Assembly (NCBI GenBank): GCA_032871835.1
Contig: CM065295.1
Location: forward strand, 44,681,860 to 44,745,859
Direction: 5' to 3'
Source: Dipteronia dyeriana
Taxonomy: Eukaryota > Streptophyta > Magnoliopsida > Sapindales > Sapindaceae
Length of the DNA: 64,000 nucleotides
Positions 1-11,548 of this stretch are shown here, in pieces. The position numbers were made by a program, and so were the translations under genes. Position 1 is the first letter of the stretch. Every line of letters begins with the position of its first letter. The notes under the pieces are model-generated. The model was not told where the DNA came from and did no database searches. It saw only the letters and a list, made by a program, of their open reading frames with translations.

Positions 1-1913
1 CCATACAGAACTCTATTACACATTAATTATTTTTTAGCAACTAGACATTTCCTTGCACATTTGTGCTTCACAATTGTACTTTTCTTTTCATTTTTTTTTC
101 TTTTTCATCTTTATTATTATTTTATTTTGCCTTTTTCTTTCTTTTGCTACATTTTTCTTTTCTTTGCTTTTCCTTGCATAATCATCACATATCATATTAC
201 ACTTTGGCTCTTAAGTGCAATTTTGGACACTTTTACAATTTTGAGCCATTACATGCACAATTACATTATTGCATACATCATGCTATTCCATATTAAAACT
301 TATACCTTTTAACCACACACAACACACACACCCCACATGATTGGAAATTTAGGGGTTGGTTTGTCTTTGGCTTATGGCTATATGGTTTAATGTGGTTCCA
401 AGTGAAAGGTAAGTGTTTGACCGTAAAATTAGCTTTGGAGCACACATACGGGATGTAGGAATGTGTTTGTCTTTTTAAGTAGTTAATGCACACACATTGC
501 CTAAAATCATTTCAAAGATTTCACCTTTCAAGGGAATAAAAGTTTCAATCAAGCAATCTACACATGTGATGCATGTTCTATGACACATGATGATTGTTGA
601 TGTGATGAGACTTATGCATGGTGTTTGAGATTTGAAAAACATTTCCCTCAAGTATACACGATTTTGGTTAGTGTTTGTAAACTCATGAGGGTATCTCCAC
701 TATTAGAACAAGGCGCTTGAGCACAGAGTCCCCTCAGCTAAGACACTAAGAGATGAGACTAACTATAAAGTGCAACTGAGACCCCAAAAGTGACAAGGAG
801 CTAAGAACAAGCTCACTAAGCACGTACAAACTCGCCGTAAACACTATGTTTAATGTATCTCACCAAGCTAATTAAGCCTGAAAATTTTGGTAAAACGACA
901 AATTTTGAAAAATTTGACACAAAAATGACTCAAGACGCAAAAAGCAAAAAGATGACTTACAAAGGTGTCTACACCCCCAAACCAAAGGTCAAAATTATTC
1001 TCAATGTTGGAAACAAGAGAGCCTGCCCTAACAGCGCACATCTAACAAAACACAAAACAAATAACCTAGGCACTAATCATGCATAATCAATGCCCAACAC
1101 AACAAAAAGACTCAAAATAGGCTCATCATCACAAAGGCAATTCAATACATTATACTTGAAGCATATGCACACAACTTGTAAACCAACCACAACAAGCATA
1201 ACCATGTTACAAAATTGAACGGATAGGGGCACAACCAATAAATACTATACACTCATCTCTGTACAAGTATATATAAATGTCCACCCCCAAACCGAATAGG
1301 GCACTATATTGCAATGAAAGCACTTGTACACTCATTCATATATCTAAGAGAGCCTTTGGCTCATCGTGTCATCCAAAATCAATGTAATCAATTAAATCAA
1401 TATTCACTCAAAATTGTATTCATCATAATCATGCACTAAAGATATTCATAATTGAGTGCATCACATCAAAATTGAAAACATTCACAAAGATATATAATGA
1501 AATTTAAGGTGGCAAAGTGGTAGGAACTCCCTTTGATGATAAGGCCTTTCACTTTTTTTATGAGCACTCTTGTCTTGCTCGTCCTCCTCAACTTGCAAGT
1601 TGTTATTAGGTCTTCCCAATAGATAAAAAAAACCCTCGTTTGAGCACTTCACTACCAAATGCCAACATCACCAAAACAAATGAGATGGACAATATGTTCA
1701 AAAATATGTCTCTAGATACTAAGAAAAATATTATCCATAAGCATCCCAAAATAATATCTAACAATAATAATGTCCAAATGAAATATGAAACTCAATGCTA
1801 AATGACACCAAAATAATGGAAATACTAAATTTAAACTAGTTTATCTGAATGAATAACTAAACAACTAAAAGTTCTAATAGTAATAAAATTCAAGAGAGAT
1901 AAGGAAATCAATC
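1..1913 (-). other. 3' untranslated region of family A copy 1
   Basis: No supportable gene. The stretch is AT-rich and collinear with the reverse complement of about 53565-55900 in the other family A copy; for example the segment near 690-760 with ACTCATGAGGGTATCTCCAC matches the 54730-54800 region. Two polypurine-tract-like sites lie on the minus strand (complement of ACACCCCCAAACC at about 971-983, and of CCACCCCCAAACC at 1281-1293), matching similar tracts at 54477 and 54207 in copy 2. The short ORFs here are low-complexity or antisense and are not credible genes. Confidence 0.65.
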
Positions 1914-3268
1914 CTATTCTAAAGACCCTGCTTCATCATCTACCATATGTGCCTTGCCTCTAGGGTCAATCTCAGCTTTGGCCTTTTCTTTAAATTCCCT
2001 CATAGATCTCTCTAATGCTACTCGATACTCAGCTTCATAAGGATCAATATATGGACCTCCAGTGGGAACCGATGAGGTAGTAGATATCTTATTTCTCCTC
2101 TCATATGGAACCGATTTCAAATCTCTACTCACACCTGTGAGATTGTCTCAAAGGTCTTCAAAATTTCCCGCAACCTCTCTTTGGAAACCGGTTATGGTAG
2201 AGTTCATAACATTCATTGAAGCTTGTAAACTTGCCATTCTCGAAATCAGTGTTTGCCATGGAACTGCACTTTGATTCTCTGTTGCTGGGGGATGTGGTTC
2301 AAGCTCGAATCCTCCTTGCTCCGGTTAAAATTCCACATCTTCTGGCCCCCCCAATGTGCTCTGCTTTAACTGGTGTCTGCTCTGCCTTTTTTCTTCCCAG
2401 TCTTTCTCTTGTTGCTTGAGTGGTCCCTTTAATTGATTAAATTATTCCAAGTATTCATCCCGATATCACCAGGTGGCCAATATCGTGAACCATTTCCAAA
2501 ATCAACCTTAGCTATTATGCACGAATTTGTGATCAAACAAGGAAAAATAAATGGTTGCCTATCGACCCTTACGTGCCCAAATCTCAGTATCTCCCATCTT
2601 ATAAGGCTACCCACATTGACTGAGCGATCATTCTAAATACAGTGCATGATAATTGCCACCTCGAAAGGAACAACGGTCATGTGTGACATGGGTCTCAATG
2701 AGTGAGATATAAATATGTTCCATAAGTCAAGTTTAATTCTTTAAATTTGAATGCTTAATGTGGTACACAGGAGCCACCTAGAACTCCATAGGGTTTATCA
2801 CCAACTAATTTGCAAGGTTCACATTCAGTTTGACGAAGGCTTTATCCCTAGTTACCCCATCTCTCATTCTGCCCAACACTTCTGGATCACGAGAGAGGTC
2901 GGTCCCATAGTACTCATTGATGTCATTGATGTTTATGTAGACGTCAACTCCCCGGACCAATACTGGACCATTCTATTGGACATCATCAGGTACCATGCTT
3001 GCATAAAATTGAGCCACAATCTCTTGGCAATAATGCCCTGAGCTTCTGACGAAGGTTTCCCATCCCCTTCTCTAAACACCTAAAGAATTTCTGTATGTTC
3101 CATGCCTTATAAGTCTATACCTTTTTCTGGCAGTATCTCTATCCTTATAAAGTCTTCCAAACGGCTGGGGAATTCACTATTCTACTCATACACTGGTTCA
3201 GGGGGCGTTTGAGTCTTCCTCCTTTTGCTACATTGCTTGTTTTGAACAGATTTGATTCGAAAAGACAT
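1914..3268 (-). pseudogene. Degenerate Transposase_32-like ORF of family A copy 1
   Basis: The start ATG (3266-3268, minus) gives MSFRIKSVQNKQ, the counterpart of MRSRKHRLSEQ in copy 2. About 80 codons in, around 2870-3030, reads VAQFYASMVPDD followed by VLVRGVDVYINI and INEYYG, which fits the plant-specific putative plant transposon protein domain (Pfam Transposase_32, PF20167). The middle (2429-2614) has RQPFIFPCLIT and KVDFG, and the end (1914-2132) has ALERSMREFKEKAKAEIDPR; both have counterparts in copy 2. Several stops and frame changes break it. The biochemical role of this domain is unknown to me; it is known from plant retroelement-rich sequence. The domain assignment is from motif memory, not a search. 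Confidence 0.65.
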
Positions 3269-3377
3269 CTATAACACCGAACACGTAAGCATTATCCATA
3301 ATAGCCCGTAACTGAGATACAAGAAAGATCACTTCAGGTTGAAACATGAAACAGTAATTTTTCTACATGAATCCCAT

Positions 3378-4085
3378 AATGTGCGGGTATGGAGTGGGTA
3401 AGTACTCGTTCAGTACCCGCGCACCGCACCAAAGAAGACTCGCGATGTGCACTATAACTCAATTGCAAACCTAGGTTCATGCCTCTTTTGGACAGCAAAT
3501 TCATTCTAATAGACTCACATAACATGTATATCAATAAGTACACAAAGACAATATCCAATCATGCTAGCATATTCATAGAGCAAACAAAACCCTAGAGATG
3601 ATTCTATATAAAGAACAGGTAATACTTTTTTTTAATCATCTCTAACATATCCACATGCTATGCACAATCAAACCCATCAAGAATTGAATGAAAACAAGCA
3701 GACATTGGTCAAATTTTATGGGTTCATGAGTATGTTAGGATTCATACATTATTGTGCCAGTGTTGAAAGAGAAAAAGATGAAATTGAAGATCAAACCATG
3801 AAAAAAGAAGATTGAATGCTGAATACACACCTCTAGGTCTTGGAAATGAAATGTATGAATTAAGTTTACTTTCTATGATAAGAGGGTAAAAGAGATTTTA
3901 GGTTTTGAACATGGTAGGGCACTCTTGAAAATGATGGGTGTACTTATACACGTTGCGATACGCGGGTATAGAGTAGGTATATACCCGTACAGTTACCCAC
4001 GTAACTCCCTGGTTCTTGACTCTTCTCTCCCCGGTGCTCGGGCAAATGCGCTGGTATAGAGTTGGTCCTACCCACGCACTGTTTG
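3378..4085 (-). promoter_or_regulatory. Internal GC-rich dyad block with TATA-like box (family A copy 1)
   Basis: Two GC-rich islands in AT-rich DNA lie between the coiled-coil module and the Transposase_32-like ORF. The larger (about 3951-4085) contains imperfect dyads built from CGCGGGTA and TACCCGT and resembles the U3 block of the same family at 11100-11350; for example GGGCAAATGCGCTGGT occurs in both. On the minus strand it is followed directly by TATAAGTA (3941-3948). A smaller island lies at about 3378-3440. The equivalent positions in copy 2 (51425-51570 and 52085-52112) have the same layout. A promoter role for the downstream ORF is inference. Confidence 0.5.
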
Positions 4086-4379
4086 CTGCTTCACACATGT
4101 TGTCCTTTGTCTCCAAGTTGCTCAAAATCATAAATGTTCTTGTTCTCTGCACAAAAGCATATTTATCACTCAACATTCTTACTGTAATCACCTACTAAAA
4201 ACATAAATAACTAGAACTCTTAACTAAAATTCACTATGCAGTATATATTCAAGGTAATCACAATAAATTTTCTTTTTACCACAAACTACCTTATCAATAC
4301 AAACACATGATGTCAATCAAAAATAGAAGCAACACATGACCAAAGAGAAAATAAATTGTGAAAAACCACTTATACTAGG

Positions 4380-5299
4380 GATTAACAGTGCAATGCATGA
4401 GAGGTAGGATTTGAGTCAACCAAATATGGTTTGACTGAGTAGGAAGGTCAATTACTCTTGATCACCCAAATAGGTGTCAAGGTCTCATCAACAATCTCCT
4501 TCCTCTTAATCCTTACCTTATCTACTAGGTCTTTCCTAACCCAAATTTGCTTAACCTTTAGTGTGTATTTCTTAGACCTATATTGATGTTTCTTAAATCA
4601 TTGAAGTTTAGAACATTAGGCGTTAATGTGCCCTTTGATAGAGCAAAAATAACAAGTAAGGAGGTGATTAGAAGAACTCCCTCTATGGATGTAGTCATGA
4701 GGCCTTTGGTGTTGCCTCCTTTAAAGAATCCTCACTTCTTTCTCCAAATTGTCAAGTTGTACCAAGTAGTCACACTTCTTACCCTTTGTTATCTTCAATT
4801 GATCTTCTCTCTTTCTTAATTTCTCATTCACCACTTTCAAAGCATGTTCTGTTCTTTCAATTTCTATCATCATCTTCATGGCTTTCCTTGCATGCTCCAC
4901 TTTAAATTTTTCTAATAGGTTTGCAAATTCTCTTATGTCTTTTGTCTTCTCCTCTCTTTCCACCTCAAGATTCTCTATTTGCTCATTCAACTCCTTGTTG
5001 AAACTGGAAAATTCCTAAATCTTTTTTCTTAGGACCCCATTTTCCACCTTGAGGAGCTTTATTTCAAGCTTTAGTCTCTTATTTTCCTCCTTAAATTCAT
5101 ACTCTTTGGCTACTTCCTTTAGCATCTTATAATCAAAAACTGTTTCTTCTCTATCTTTTGCCTTATTATCTTCAAGACCATTTTGGCACCCTTTCTCCAT
5201 TTCAGAGGCTAACTCAAATGCTTTCACTAGGTCCATGACCTTGCTCTTCTTCTTTCGATTCTTGGACACTTCCATCACCAGAAAACCTTTGTTCTCTTG
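4380..5299 (-). pseudogene. Coiled-coil and CCHC Gag-like module of family A copy 1
   Basis: Two long open stretches (5015-5278 and 4721-4990) encode charged heptad-rich sequence such as ENKRLKLEIKLLKVENGVL, a clear coiled coil. Downstream at about 4600-4645 comes CYFCSIKGHINA, a stop, then CSKL: a CCHC zinc knuckle with a nonsense codon inside it, followed by VKQIWVRKDL. This resembles the C-terminal half of Sirevirus Gag. The 5-bp duplication around the neighbouring solo LTR shows that this module was contiguous with the gypsy protease before that insertion, and copy 2 has a homologous coil at the same place. The module therefore seems integral to family A, not a later fragment. Confidence 0.65.
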
Positions 5300-7409
5300 C
5301 AGAAAATTCCTTAAAAAGTATGTGTCTAATTAACTGATTGGGGGGGGGGGGGGGGTGAATAGGTTTTAATTATGTTAATTATCAAATTTTCTTGATTAGC
5401 AAATATTCAAATTCACCCAACAAAACAAACATACAAAATCAAGTGTAAAGTGCGGAATAATAAAGAACACTTGATTTTTACATGGGAACCCTTCAACAAG
5501 GGAAAAACCATGGGCTGATATGTGCACCACACATCTGATCCTTAATCCACTATTGAATGAAAGTTTACAACCTAGGTTGACTACCTATCACACCCTCCAA
5601 TTTCTAACCCTTTCACTCTACCCAGAAGGCCTTAATAGCGATTCTTGATCAACATGCTTGTGCACTAACCATTAGTCACATGACTTAACCTCAATAAAGA
5701 GTCAAAACAAGCTAAGTGTATATGATGAAATATTCAAACATGCAAGTAGTGCTAGACTACACTAAATGCTTATCTAGGAATTCAAAGATGTTAATAAATG
5801 CAATTCCTAGATATAAATGTCTAAATGCAAGTGCAAGAAGACCTAACTAGATATAGCTATGAAAGTCTAATGTCTCGTTATCAAATAAAAGCCAATCAAC
5901 AAAGGTTGTCATGAAATATGGCAAAGAATAATCAATGCAATTAAAAATACAGTCTATTATACCTAAACAACATCTAAATGCAAAGCATAGATATTTAGCT
6001 AGAAGGGTAAAATCGTCCTAAATACTAGCTATCACTAATCAATGTTCTCAACCAACAACTAACATCACAAGCATGTTATAAAAGCTATTAAATACAAGAA
6101 CATGCATTTAATTTGCAATAAAAACTAAAACCTAGGCATAGATGACATAGTAATAAAACAATGAAGTCTAGGGCATGTAAAGTTTACCTAGTCAAACAAA
6201 ACAAGAAGACTCATGCTTGGATGATGCATAATAATGCATGAAGGATGATGTGTTTTGGGTTTGGAGAGTTAATCAAGCTTTAATCAAGCTCTCTCTCAAG
6301 AAACTCTCTCTCTCACTCTAGGGTTTGTTTTTTAGAGTCATACACAAAGCTTGAAGCTTTCTCTCTCTAATAGAGGTTATCTCACTCTAAAAATGTGTTC
6401 TTTAAGCTCTAAAGAGGCAAGGAAGAAGAAGAGAACATATATATAAAAGCCATAGACAAAACAGTGTCGTTTTGGACTTGGAAAACGAAGTCCCATCATG
6501 ATCGCTAGGCATACCGCTGGCCAAGCAAATGTCTAGGTAGCTATCCAGGCAGCATGGCACGACTGGAAAATACCACTACCTAGACCGCTGGCTAGGCATG
6601 TGCACCAAAAACATGATCAAACAACATCTAAAACTTTCATATAATATATCGTTGGAAAGGTATGGTAGTATAATTTTTACTCCAATTTACAAAACATGAT
6701 TTGGATGTCTATATAAAAAGTTATGGTCATTTGAGTGACCAAAGGTCAAAAACGGACAACAACAGAGTTACCTTATTTTTATGGTCACTTTGGAGATTTT
6801 AAAACCAATCCAAAAGATAATGAAATATTACGAATAATATATCATTGGAAAGGTATGGATATCTAGTTTGTTCAAAAAGTTTGAAAACTTATTTTAAATT
6901 ATTGTATAAAAATATATGGTCACAAGACCATACGAAGGTTAGTTTTGAAAAACGTTTAAATCATTGAAATACACTCTTTTGAAACTAGACACCTTACTCC
7001 TTATAACCAAACCAAGAGAAGAATAAGACCTTCTTAAATGGTCACTCAACACGCTAGGTTAAGCACACCATCATGCAAGTGTGGATGTTTTCAACCAAAC
7101 AACTGACAACAAATTTAAACACACAACAACCACACTTAAGACTAAGAATGAAGTGCAAGTGTGATTGTGAAAAGATGCAGATATATTAACAATATCAATA
7201 CAAATGCAAGATCAAAAAAATATGCATGAGGTGTGTGTGCACCTAAACTCTTTAAGAGGCAAAGTTAAGTGAATATACCTTTTGCTCTTGAAGTCATGGA
7301 GATTCTTGGAAGCTTGCCAATGAGGACCTTAGCTACCCATTACACAATCATCCCCAATGTGGTGTGGTTTGTCATGAAATAAGCTAATCATAAAATCGAG
7401 GTCTTTACA
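5300..7409 (-). mobile_element. Solo LTR of a family B Sirevirus
   Basis: The plus strand starts AGAAAATTCC (TG mutated to AG), has a G-run then GTGAATAGG near the start, and ends CTTTACA. These are the features of the family B LTRs at 38947 and 46905, in the same orientation. Direct repeats CTTGC flank it (5295-5299 and 7410-7414), a 5-bp target site duplication. There is no primer site or internal region next to it, so it is a solo LTR left by LTR-LTR recombination. On the minus strand a TATA box (TTTATATATAT, about 6437-6447) lies just downstream of a GC-rich block (6500-6605). It interrupts the family A protease. Confidence 0.8.
5340..5355. repeat. Poly(G) run in solo LTR
   Basis: Sixteen consecutive G immediately before TGAATAGG. 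The same site varies from 4 to 22 G in the other Sirevirus LTRs of this window. Confidence 0.95.
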
Positions 7410-7414
7410 CTTGC

Positions 7415-7964
7415 CTCTCACGAAGTACCTTAACAATAAATTCAATTTTTTGCCTCCACAATTGAGTGATAACTGTCTTGAGACAACATTTATCACCATC
7501 CCAGCTGTGGCCATGAATGGCCTACCTAGTATCAACTTCCAATCCTGATCTTAGGCTCCATCATCCTTTACCTCTAGAATCACAAAGTCCACCGGTACTT
7601 TTAAGCAATGTATGTCCAACTACATATTCTTAACAATACCAACTAGGGTTTGATTAGAGTTGTTAGCCATTCTCAAAGTGACAATGGTAGGTTTAACCAA
7701 CCTAATCTTCAATTCTTTGCACACTTGTAGGAGCATCATATTAATGATAGCACCCATATCAAGTACTACCTCCATCAATCTTGAATTTGCTATGCTAACT
7801 GGAATGATGAAACTCCTGAGGTTTTCTAACTTTACTGGAACAGTCTTTTTATCATTCCCCAAGGTCTTCACTACCTCTCCAAACTCCCCACGTATAACAT
7901 TCCCCAATACAATACTTTCATTTTCCTCAACCTCTAGAACCTTGGCATGCTCGCTTCCACTCAC
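7415..7964 (-). pseudogene. Gypsy-type aspartic protease, family A copy 1 (broken)
   Basis: 7620-7964 reads FIIPVSIANSRLMEVVLDMG then AIINMMLLQVCKEL. This matches the retropepsin region of Athila/Tat elements, with the catalytic Asp in LDMGA (usually DLGAS). 7415-7535 continues with MILGRPFMATAGMVI, the family's conserved C-terminal motif. The enzyme would have cleaved the Gag polyprotein during particle maturation. The frame is broken between 7535 and 7620, and the solo LTR truncates the 3' end. It follows gag directly in the same orientation. Confidence 0.75.
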
Positions 7965-9405
7965 AGATTTCCTTTATCTTGCTTCAATAGAGACTCCGTG
8001 ATTTGAGCTAGCTGAGTCACCATTCTTCGCATATAAGCCTCTAAACCTTGGTTCCTTTGGTCATTGGTCTCATTGTAGTTCTGTAACCTCTGTAGCATTT
8101 CGTTTTGAGAATTCTTCAATTCTTGATTGGACATTTGATGGTTTATTACCAGTTTCTTCATCATCTCCTCAAGTGACTTGGTCTTGTTTTGATATTGCCC
8201 TAGTTGATTATTGATATTTTTTTTAGGTTGATTCTGTGTGTTTTACCATTGGTTGCTTGGACCACCCTGAGTGTTATACCTATTTAATTATTGGCTTTGA
8301 TTGGGATTATTGTTGCTCTATGAGGAATTTTGATGGCTTCTCCTTCTTGGATTGTATGTGTTTGAATAGGGATCATTCCTTTGTCGCTAAAAACTTTCCA
8401 TCACTTGGGCCTCCTCTTGCTCGTACTGACCATCCCCTATCATAGGATCACATACAACTTGGTTCACTTAGGCACCAAGCTTATTCATATTTTACATCAT
8501 GTCCTTCATGGACTACATCTCCTTCTTCATTCTGGACATTTCGATTTCCATACCCGTGCCTCTACCAACTTCTATTCTGCCACATCTTCTGACATTGGAT
8601 GACCTCTGCTGAGAATTTTTAGCTAACTTCTCCATGATCTCATAAGCTTCTGGGCCCTTTTACCCTCAATTGCACCTCCATAAAAAATGTCTACCATCAT
8701 CTGAGTGATAGTAGAAAGACCATGATAAAAAGAAGTAACCTTCAATTCGTCTGTGTAGATGTGTGGTGGCACTTGTGCTAACAGAATATGGAACTTCTTC
8801 CATGCATCATGGAATAGTTTTCCATCCTCCTCACTAAAGGTTACATTTTTGATCTTTAATTCTCTAGCTTTAGTGGTTGGGAAGAACTTGTTATAGAAGG
8901 TCTTGCACACCTGAGGCCATGTGGTAAGAGTCCCAAGCATGAGTGTCATATACCATTGCATTGTTGTCCCCTTTAAACAGTATTGAAAGCATCTCATTTG
9001 CAACTAAACCCTCGTCAAAACTGTGTTGCAAACCACAATTAGAAAATTTTCTAAAACTGCAATGTATTGCTTGATGAACTGAAGACAATCTTCTGAAGGT
9101 AACCCATGAAACGATGGCAGTAGATTCACGTGCATGCCTTTCAATTCATAATGCCTCATGATCTCATCCAGAATAGTGGCGGTGGGCTACTCATCTCCCA
9201 TGGAAGGAAGAGTATATTCTTTGATGGTTATCCCCAAGTCACTTCCTTGTGTTTCCTCTTCCTCAACTTGCATATTAGGAAAATTTTCTTTGGCCATCTC
9301 TTCTTCAAACATGTTATCCTCAAACTACCTAATAATCCTACCAATTTGGTTTATGTTATCCTAAGCTGGTAACACTGGACTTCTCAATGAGTGTCTCCCG
9401 TGCAT
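7961..9405 (-). pseudogene. Gypsy-type gag, family A copy 1 (broken)
   Basis: A start ATG at 9403-9405 opens a frame with in-frame stops that reads into MHVNLLPSFHGLPSEDCLQF (about 9075-9135), the usual entry to the Retrotrans_gag domain. 8623-9003 carries the domain core, with TTMQWYMTLMLGTLTTWPQV, FYNKFFPTTKARELKIKN and FYHGLSTITQMMVD. 7961-8164 is the glutamine/asparagine-rich tail (QNEMLQRLQNYNETNDQRNQ, then QLAQITESLL) that precedes protease in Athila/Tat. It is the structural capsid protein. The distance to the primer site (about 270 bp) is a normal leader. At least one frameshift and several stops are present. Confidence 0.75.
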
Positions 9406-9672
9406 AAACCTAAGCACCAGAGACTACAAAAATAATAGAAACCAAAGGTAAGAGAAACAAAAACAATACACGACAAACAAAAGCTAAACCTAATATAAAA
9501 ACCAAGAGAATACTAAGATAATTAAAAAGAAATCAAAAAGACTAAAGTTCTACTAAAATAAATACCCTCAAATCTATCAAACAATCAATCACAAAGCAAT
9601 TGAAAACTTAATGTGATGCTACTATCTAAACTACTAACTAAAGCATAATCTAGTCATAGCAATGTACGCCAA

Positions 9673-9690
9673 TCCCCAGGAGCGGTGCCA
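9673..9690 (-). other. Primer binding site, tRNA-Asp-like (family A copy 1)
   Basis: The minus strand reads TGGCACCGCTCCTGGGGA, close to the tRNA-Asp type primer site used by Athila/Tat elements. It lies three bases inside the LTR end (9694). Copy 2 has TGGTGCCAATGTCGGGGA at the same position. Confidence 0.7.
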
Positions 9691-9693
9691 TTT

Positions 9694-10140
9694 TGACGGT
9701 GTGGTTTTTGTCATTAGAAAATGCTCGTCAAACAAAATTTATAACCTCAACTATGCACCTATAATGTATAAAACATGTATATGTGGCAAGCTAAAGGTAT
9801 CGTTCACAAAGATCAACTTATCCACCCTCTACGATCTAGAAGACCTAGATAACAGAGGTCATCCGGGTCTGGTAGACTTTAGAAGATTTGGTGATTTTAT
9901 TATGCCAATTCTATCACAATTATTCAATTAAGCTACATTGTTGATTTAATTTACAATAAATGATAGTGAAAATCAATCAAAGTAGAAAAATATATGAGCA
10001 AAAGTGACGGTGAAATTTTTGTCATTAGAAAACGCTCGTCAAACAAAATTTATAAACCTCAACTATGCACCTATAATATATGGAACAAGTATATGTGGCA
10101 AACTAAGGTTATCGTCCACAGAGATCAACACAAGCTATGA
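9694..10140. repeat. Duplicated LTR-terminal segment
   Basis: TGACGGTG followed by TTTTTGTCATTAGAAAA occurs at 9694 and, with small differences, at 10006. Both copies continue through about 120 similar bases ending in a GATCAAC-like stretch. Between them lies about 190 bp of unrelated AT-rich sequence. Confidence 0.8.
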
Positions 10141-11548
10141 TTAAGTAGAAACTCTAGTGATTAACAAAGCAAAAAATGAAATGCATTAAGAGTGAAATGA
10201 TATGATTGTTGAGATGAGATAAACTAAATGCAAACTAAATAGAAATGACAAAAATGCAACTAAGAGATTATAGGTGTGTGGCTATATAATATGTGGACTA
10301 GGGAGTTAAAGGAGTCCATAAGCAAATAATGAGCTAGGATGAACTCAACCATTAATGAACATTAAACTAATGTAACCAACCTAGATGTATAGTGTTGGTT
10401 GTATATCTCTCATAGATTTCTAATCTAGATGTATAGAATTGGCCACCCATAATTGATTGTTCATGAATGCACATCTATCAAACTAGGGGTAAATCTTTTT
10501 ATAAAATCACCAATCTGTATATGTAGAATTGATGCTTAATCTTTCACTAGCAATCAACCTAGATGTATAGAATTGAATACCCGTTGAGATTAGATAAAAA
10601 TTAAGATTATTGAACCCAAGTTTCATTTGAGGATGTGCTCGATATAAAGTAGGTGTATACCCAATCACCAATCAAATAGTTTATCAAATAATTTTGCAAA
10701 GAGAGGAATATACAATCTTAAGTAAATCATCTTTGAAATCAAATTAAACCATTGAATGAAACAAAATTGATAGATTGATTATAAAATAAAGAGTTCATTA
10801 CAAAGCCCACTAATCACAAATGAATCACATCAACCCCTTAGCGGCGTGATTAACTACTCATGACAATCAAAAGAAAACAACTAGTATGAGAGGAATAGAA
10901 AAGACACATAAGCGACCTTCTTCTTCTTTAAGCTTCAATCTCCTATTAATGTCCTTATTGAGTAGCAATTAATGAAAATGAATGGTGGGTTTTGATGGAT
11001 TTTAAGGGAAATGTAATTCTTAGATCTAGAGGGAGAAGAGTATGTAGAATATATATGTGGGCGTATGTGTGATCTCACTATCAGATCCATAAATATGGTT
11101 TTAAAAATTCCAGGTCGCATGAAATGGGTGGGTGTAAAGCCGGTATCTACCCACAGATTTCCCTGGAGCCAAATTATTCATTGGGCAAATGCGCTGGTGT
11201 AGCGCTTGTGCTACCCGCACAATGATCTAATGCCATATAATTCTTCCTTCTATGAGCTGGCAAATGTGTTGGTAGTGCACTAGTGTCACCCACACAACCT
11301 TCTTATTTCAGACTCCTTCTTCAAGTGCGTAGGTAAAGACCCACGCAGATACCAGCACACAGAAGCTTCCTTGCTTCCTCGAATTGGCCCTTTTCTATGC
11401 ATTTCTATGCTCTTCCATCCTTTTTTCCAATTTGTACCTGATTTCCTGTAAATATATAAAACAAGTCATAAGATAACCAAAAAAATCACGAAAACAAGGT
11501 AAAGGAATTGGATTCGGGAGCAAAATGTATGGCATTTTGGTTCGATCA
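9694..11548 (-). repeat. 5' LTR of family A copy 1
   Basis: On the minus strand it begins TGATCGAACCAAAATGCC, like the LTR starts at 38551 and 56124 in copy 2, and ends CACCGTCA next to the primer site. It contains a GC-rich dyad block (about 11100-11350), a TATA-like box (ATATATAT, 11049-11056) and several copies of a CTAGATGTATAG motif (10381-10570) that also occur in copy 2. Its terminal segment of about 120 bp is present twice (from 9694 and from 10006). The right target duplication cannot be checked because the other end of the element is off the window. Confidence 0.75.

Larger units (their letters stand above)
1..11548 (-). mobile_element. Family A LTR retrotransposon, copy 1 (partial, non-autonomous gypsy type)
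   Basis: Read on the minus strand the element runs 5' LTR (9694-11548), primer binding site, gypsy-type gag and protease, a coiled-coil/CCHC module, a GC-rich internal block, a Transposase_32-like ORF and a 3' untranslated region that leaves the window at base 1, so the 3' LTR is not seen. The order is collinear with the plus-strand copy at 38551-57096, which supports one family. No reverse transcriptase, RNase H or integrase is visible, so it would have depended on proteins from another element. A Sirevirus solo LTR (5300-7409) interrupts it. All reading frames are broken. Placement near Athila/Tat is inferred from the primer site and protease motifs. Confidence 0.8.

Noticed and set aside
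61..312. Two overlapping hydrophobic ORFs at the window start
   Set aside because: Low-complexity TTT/CTT-rich DNA in the family A 3' region; the frames are not conserved in copy 2.
4380..5299. An independent Sirevirus gag fragment inserted later
   Set aside because: Family A copy 2 has a homologous coil at the same position and in the same register, so the module is part of family A. Not fully excluded without more copies.
5300..7409. 5' LTR belonging to the coiled-coil ORF at 4380-5299
   Set aside because: No primer site lies between them, and CTTGC flanks both ends of the LTR, so it is a solo insertion.
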